The notes under the pieces were generated by a model, which made no database searches, was not told where the DNA came from, and saw only the letters and a list, made by a program, of their open reading frames with translations. DNA of 8,319 bases from Lachnospiraceae bacterium (GTDB lineage Bacteria > Bacillota_A > Clostridia > Lachnospirales > Lachnospiraceae), in assembly GCA_017540915.1 (NCBI GenBank), contig JAFYAD010000267.1, positions 1 through 8,319 of the forward strand. The letters are read 5' to 3'. The first letter of the stretch is position 1, and every line of letters begins with the position of its first letter. The position numbers and the translations under genes are program-made. Positions 8,101 to 8,319 of the stretch are shown here, piece after piece.

Positions 8101-8319
8101 AGCTTGCCCTCTGCCTTAAGCCGCTTTATAGAAATCACCGCAAGATCCATGAGGCAGACGAATTTGTCACTCCTGCCCGCATAAAGATTTTTGTGTGTGG
8201 CGATATAGTCATTGTAAGCCGCTTCGATCGGTGCTCTGTAATAGCCCTCACCGAATTCCACATTTTTAAGCTCTGTTGAGAATGTGGTGTGACGGCAGTG
8301 ATCTGACCAGTATGTATCC
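5175..8319 (-). CDS. purL: Phosphoribosylformylglycinamidine (FGAM) synthase, large single-chain type (5' partial)
   Basis: PurL makes FGAM from FGAR, ATP and glutamine, the fourth step of de novo purine synthesis, in the cytosol. In the window it has 1047 codons without a start. A GTG at 8261 is not the start, because the frame continues upstream with the conserved YWSDHCRHTTF motif up to the edge. Visible parts, in window numbering: the first synthase half with NFKNETHNHPTEIEPFGGAA (about 103-122) and GGRTGRDGIGGATGSS (about 232-247); the second half with SIGGKDSMSG (570-579); and a C-terminal glutaminase with FPGTNCEYDSA, the nucleophile Cys888 in GICNGFQ, and His955/Glu957 in SHGEGRF. All key glutaminase residues are present. 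The clostridial long form is usually about 1250 residues, so roughly 200 N-terminal residues, including the PurS-like domain, lie beyond the right edge. truA follows after 12 bases. Any purine-responsive control would be outside the window. Confidence 0.97.
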   Translation of the reverse strand, partial: DTYWSDHCRHTTFSTELKNVEFGEGYYRAPIEAAYNDYIATHKNLYAGRSDKFVCLMDLAVISIKRLKAEGKLTDQEESDEINACSIVVPVEIDGETEEWLVNFKNETHNHPTEIEPFGGAATCLGGAIRDPLSGRTYVYQAMRVTGAADPTVPVKDTIPGKLPQKKLVREAAHGYSSYGNQIGLATGYVKEIYHPDYVAKRMEIGAVMGAAPRSAVQRLDSRPGDVIVLLGGRTGRDGIGGATGSSKAHNTQSTAVCGAEVQKGNPPTERKLQRLFRRPEVSYIIRKCNDFGAGGVSVAIGELADGLTVDLDLVPKKYAGLDGTELAISESQERMAVVLDPKDLDKFMGYAAEENLEAVKVAVVTEEPRLVLKWRGQKIVDIKRSFLDTNGAHQETDVFVEIPKKEDNFFDKIEIEKVKADLDKDDVKAAWLDTLSDLNVCSQKGLVERFDGSIGAGSVFMPFGGRYQLTETQTMVAKLPVLKGKCDTVTMMSYGFDPYLSSFSPYHGAVYAVVESLSRIVASGGDAKKVHFTFQEYFRRMSSDPSRWSQPFTALLGAYNAQVSLGLASIGGKDSMSGTFNEIDVPPTLVSFAVDVAREAEIITPEFKAAGDKLIHFTIKKDEYDLPDYDYLLKLYKFINECIKEGKIRSAYALDGKGIAAAVAKMGFGNKLGVTLNGNIASKDIFKPGFGEIIAEVSENVLAGIKEAAGNVGVEVEEIGHVNDKAQFIYKKTVISMNEAIDSWTKTLERVFPTVAVPGKETVNTGLYDTKEIYICKNKVAKPNVFIPVFPGTNCEYDSAKAFERAGATTTVKVFRNMSESDIRDSVAEFEKAIANAQIIMFPGGFSAGDEPEGSAKFFANAFRNEKLKEAVMKLLNERDGLMLGICNGFQALIKLGLVPYGEIREQSADSPTLTYNTIGRHISRMVYTKVVTNKSPWLAGAELGGIYTNPASHGEGRFVAPEEWLKKLFENGQVATQYVREDGTPTMDEEWNVNGSFMAIEGITSPDGRILGKMAHSERRGDSVAVNIYGEQDMKIFESGVKYFM

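Noticed and set aside
8259..8261. GTG as a start codon for purL, giving a 1028-residue protein
   Set aside because: The frame continues upstream without a stop to the window edge and encodes the conserved YWSDHCRHTTF motif of PurL, so the gene is simply cut by the window.
1..8319. Search for CRISPR arrays, tRNA/rRNA genes, riboswitches, toxin-antitoxin pairs, defence genes or phage genes
   Set aside because: No spaced direct repeats, cloverleaf sequences or unexplained gene-sized gaps were found. The longest gap without a coding region is under 240 bases and is mostly IS end and promoter.

Overview
The window reads as chromosomal DNA of a Gram-positive anaerobe of the class Clostridia, most likely a Lachnospiraceae-type bacterium. 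The reasons are the long single-chain PurL of the clostridial type, strong AGGAGG-type ribosome binding sites, a two-gene half-transporter ABC exporter of a kind common in Bacillota, and an IS5/IS1182-like transposase of a kind common in that group. The genus cannot be fixed from the sequence. Every gene that can be supported lies on the minus strand, so the window reads biologically from right to left.

Layout, in order of transcription: (1) purL (8319 to 5175) encodes the large FGAM synthase of de novo purine synthesis. Its N-terminus is cut off by the right edge. (2) truA (5162 to 4275) encodes a tRNA pseudouridine synthase. Its ribosome binding site directly follows the purL stop codon, so the two are probably co-transcribed. 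(3) A short non-coding stretch of about 100 bases follows. (4) A complete insertion sequence of about 1.62 kb (2546 to 4175) comes next. It has 20-bp terminal inverted repeats (19 of 20 matching), its own promoter and one intact DDE transposase gene, and it is flanked by TATATA at both ends. (5) About 70 bases of leader precede (6) an ABC exporter half-transporter (2474 to 720). (7) A second half-transporter (704 to beyond the left edge) has its ribosome binding site overlapping the stop codon of the first.

The two ABC genes almost certainly form one heterodimeric exporter. The complete subunit has Asp instead of the catalytic Glu after Walker B and Gln instead of the switch-loop His. This is the hallmark of the degenerate half of TM287/288-like and BmrCD-like exporters, so the catalytically competent site should depend on the partner that runs off the window. 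The substrate cannot be read from sequence.

The IS sits between the purL-truA pair and the exporter operon, in the same orientation as both, with no recognisable terminator between its transposase and the exporter. It could have separated the exporter from its original promoter, or could supply read-through transcription. Apart from this insertion, an atypical TruA with an internal insertion, and the transposase start codon, the region is ordinary. I found no CRISPR array, RNA gene, riboswitch or clearly new system.
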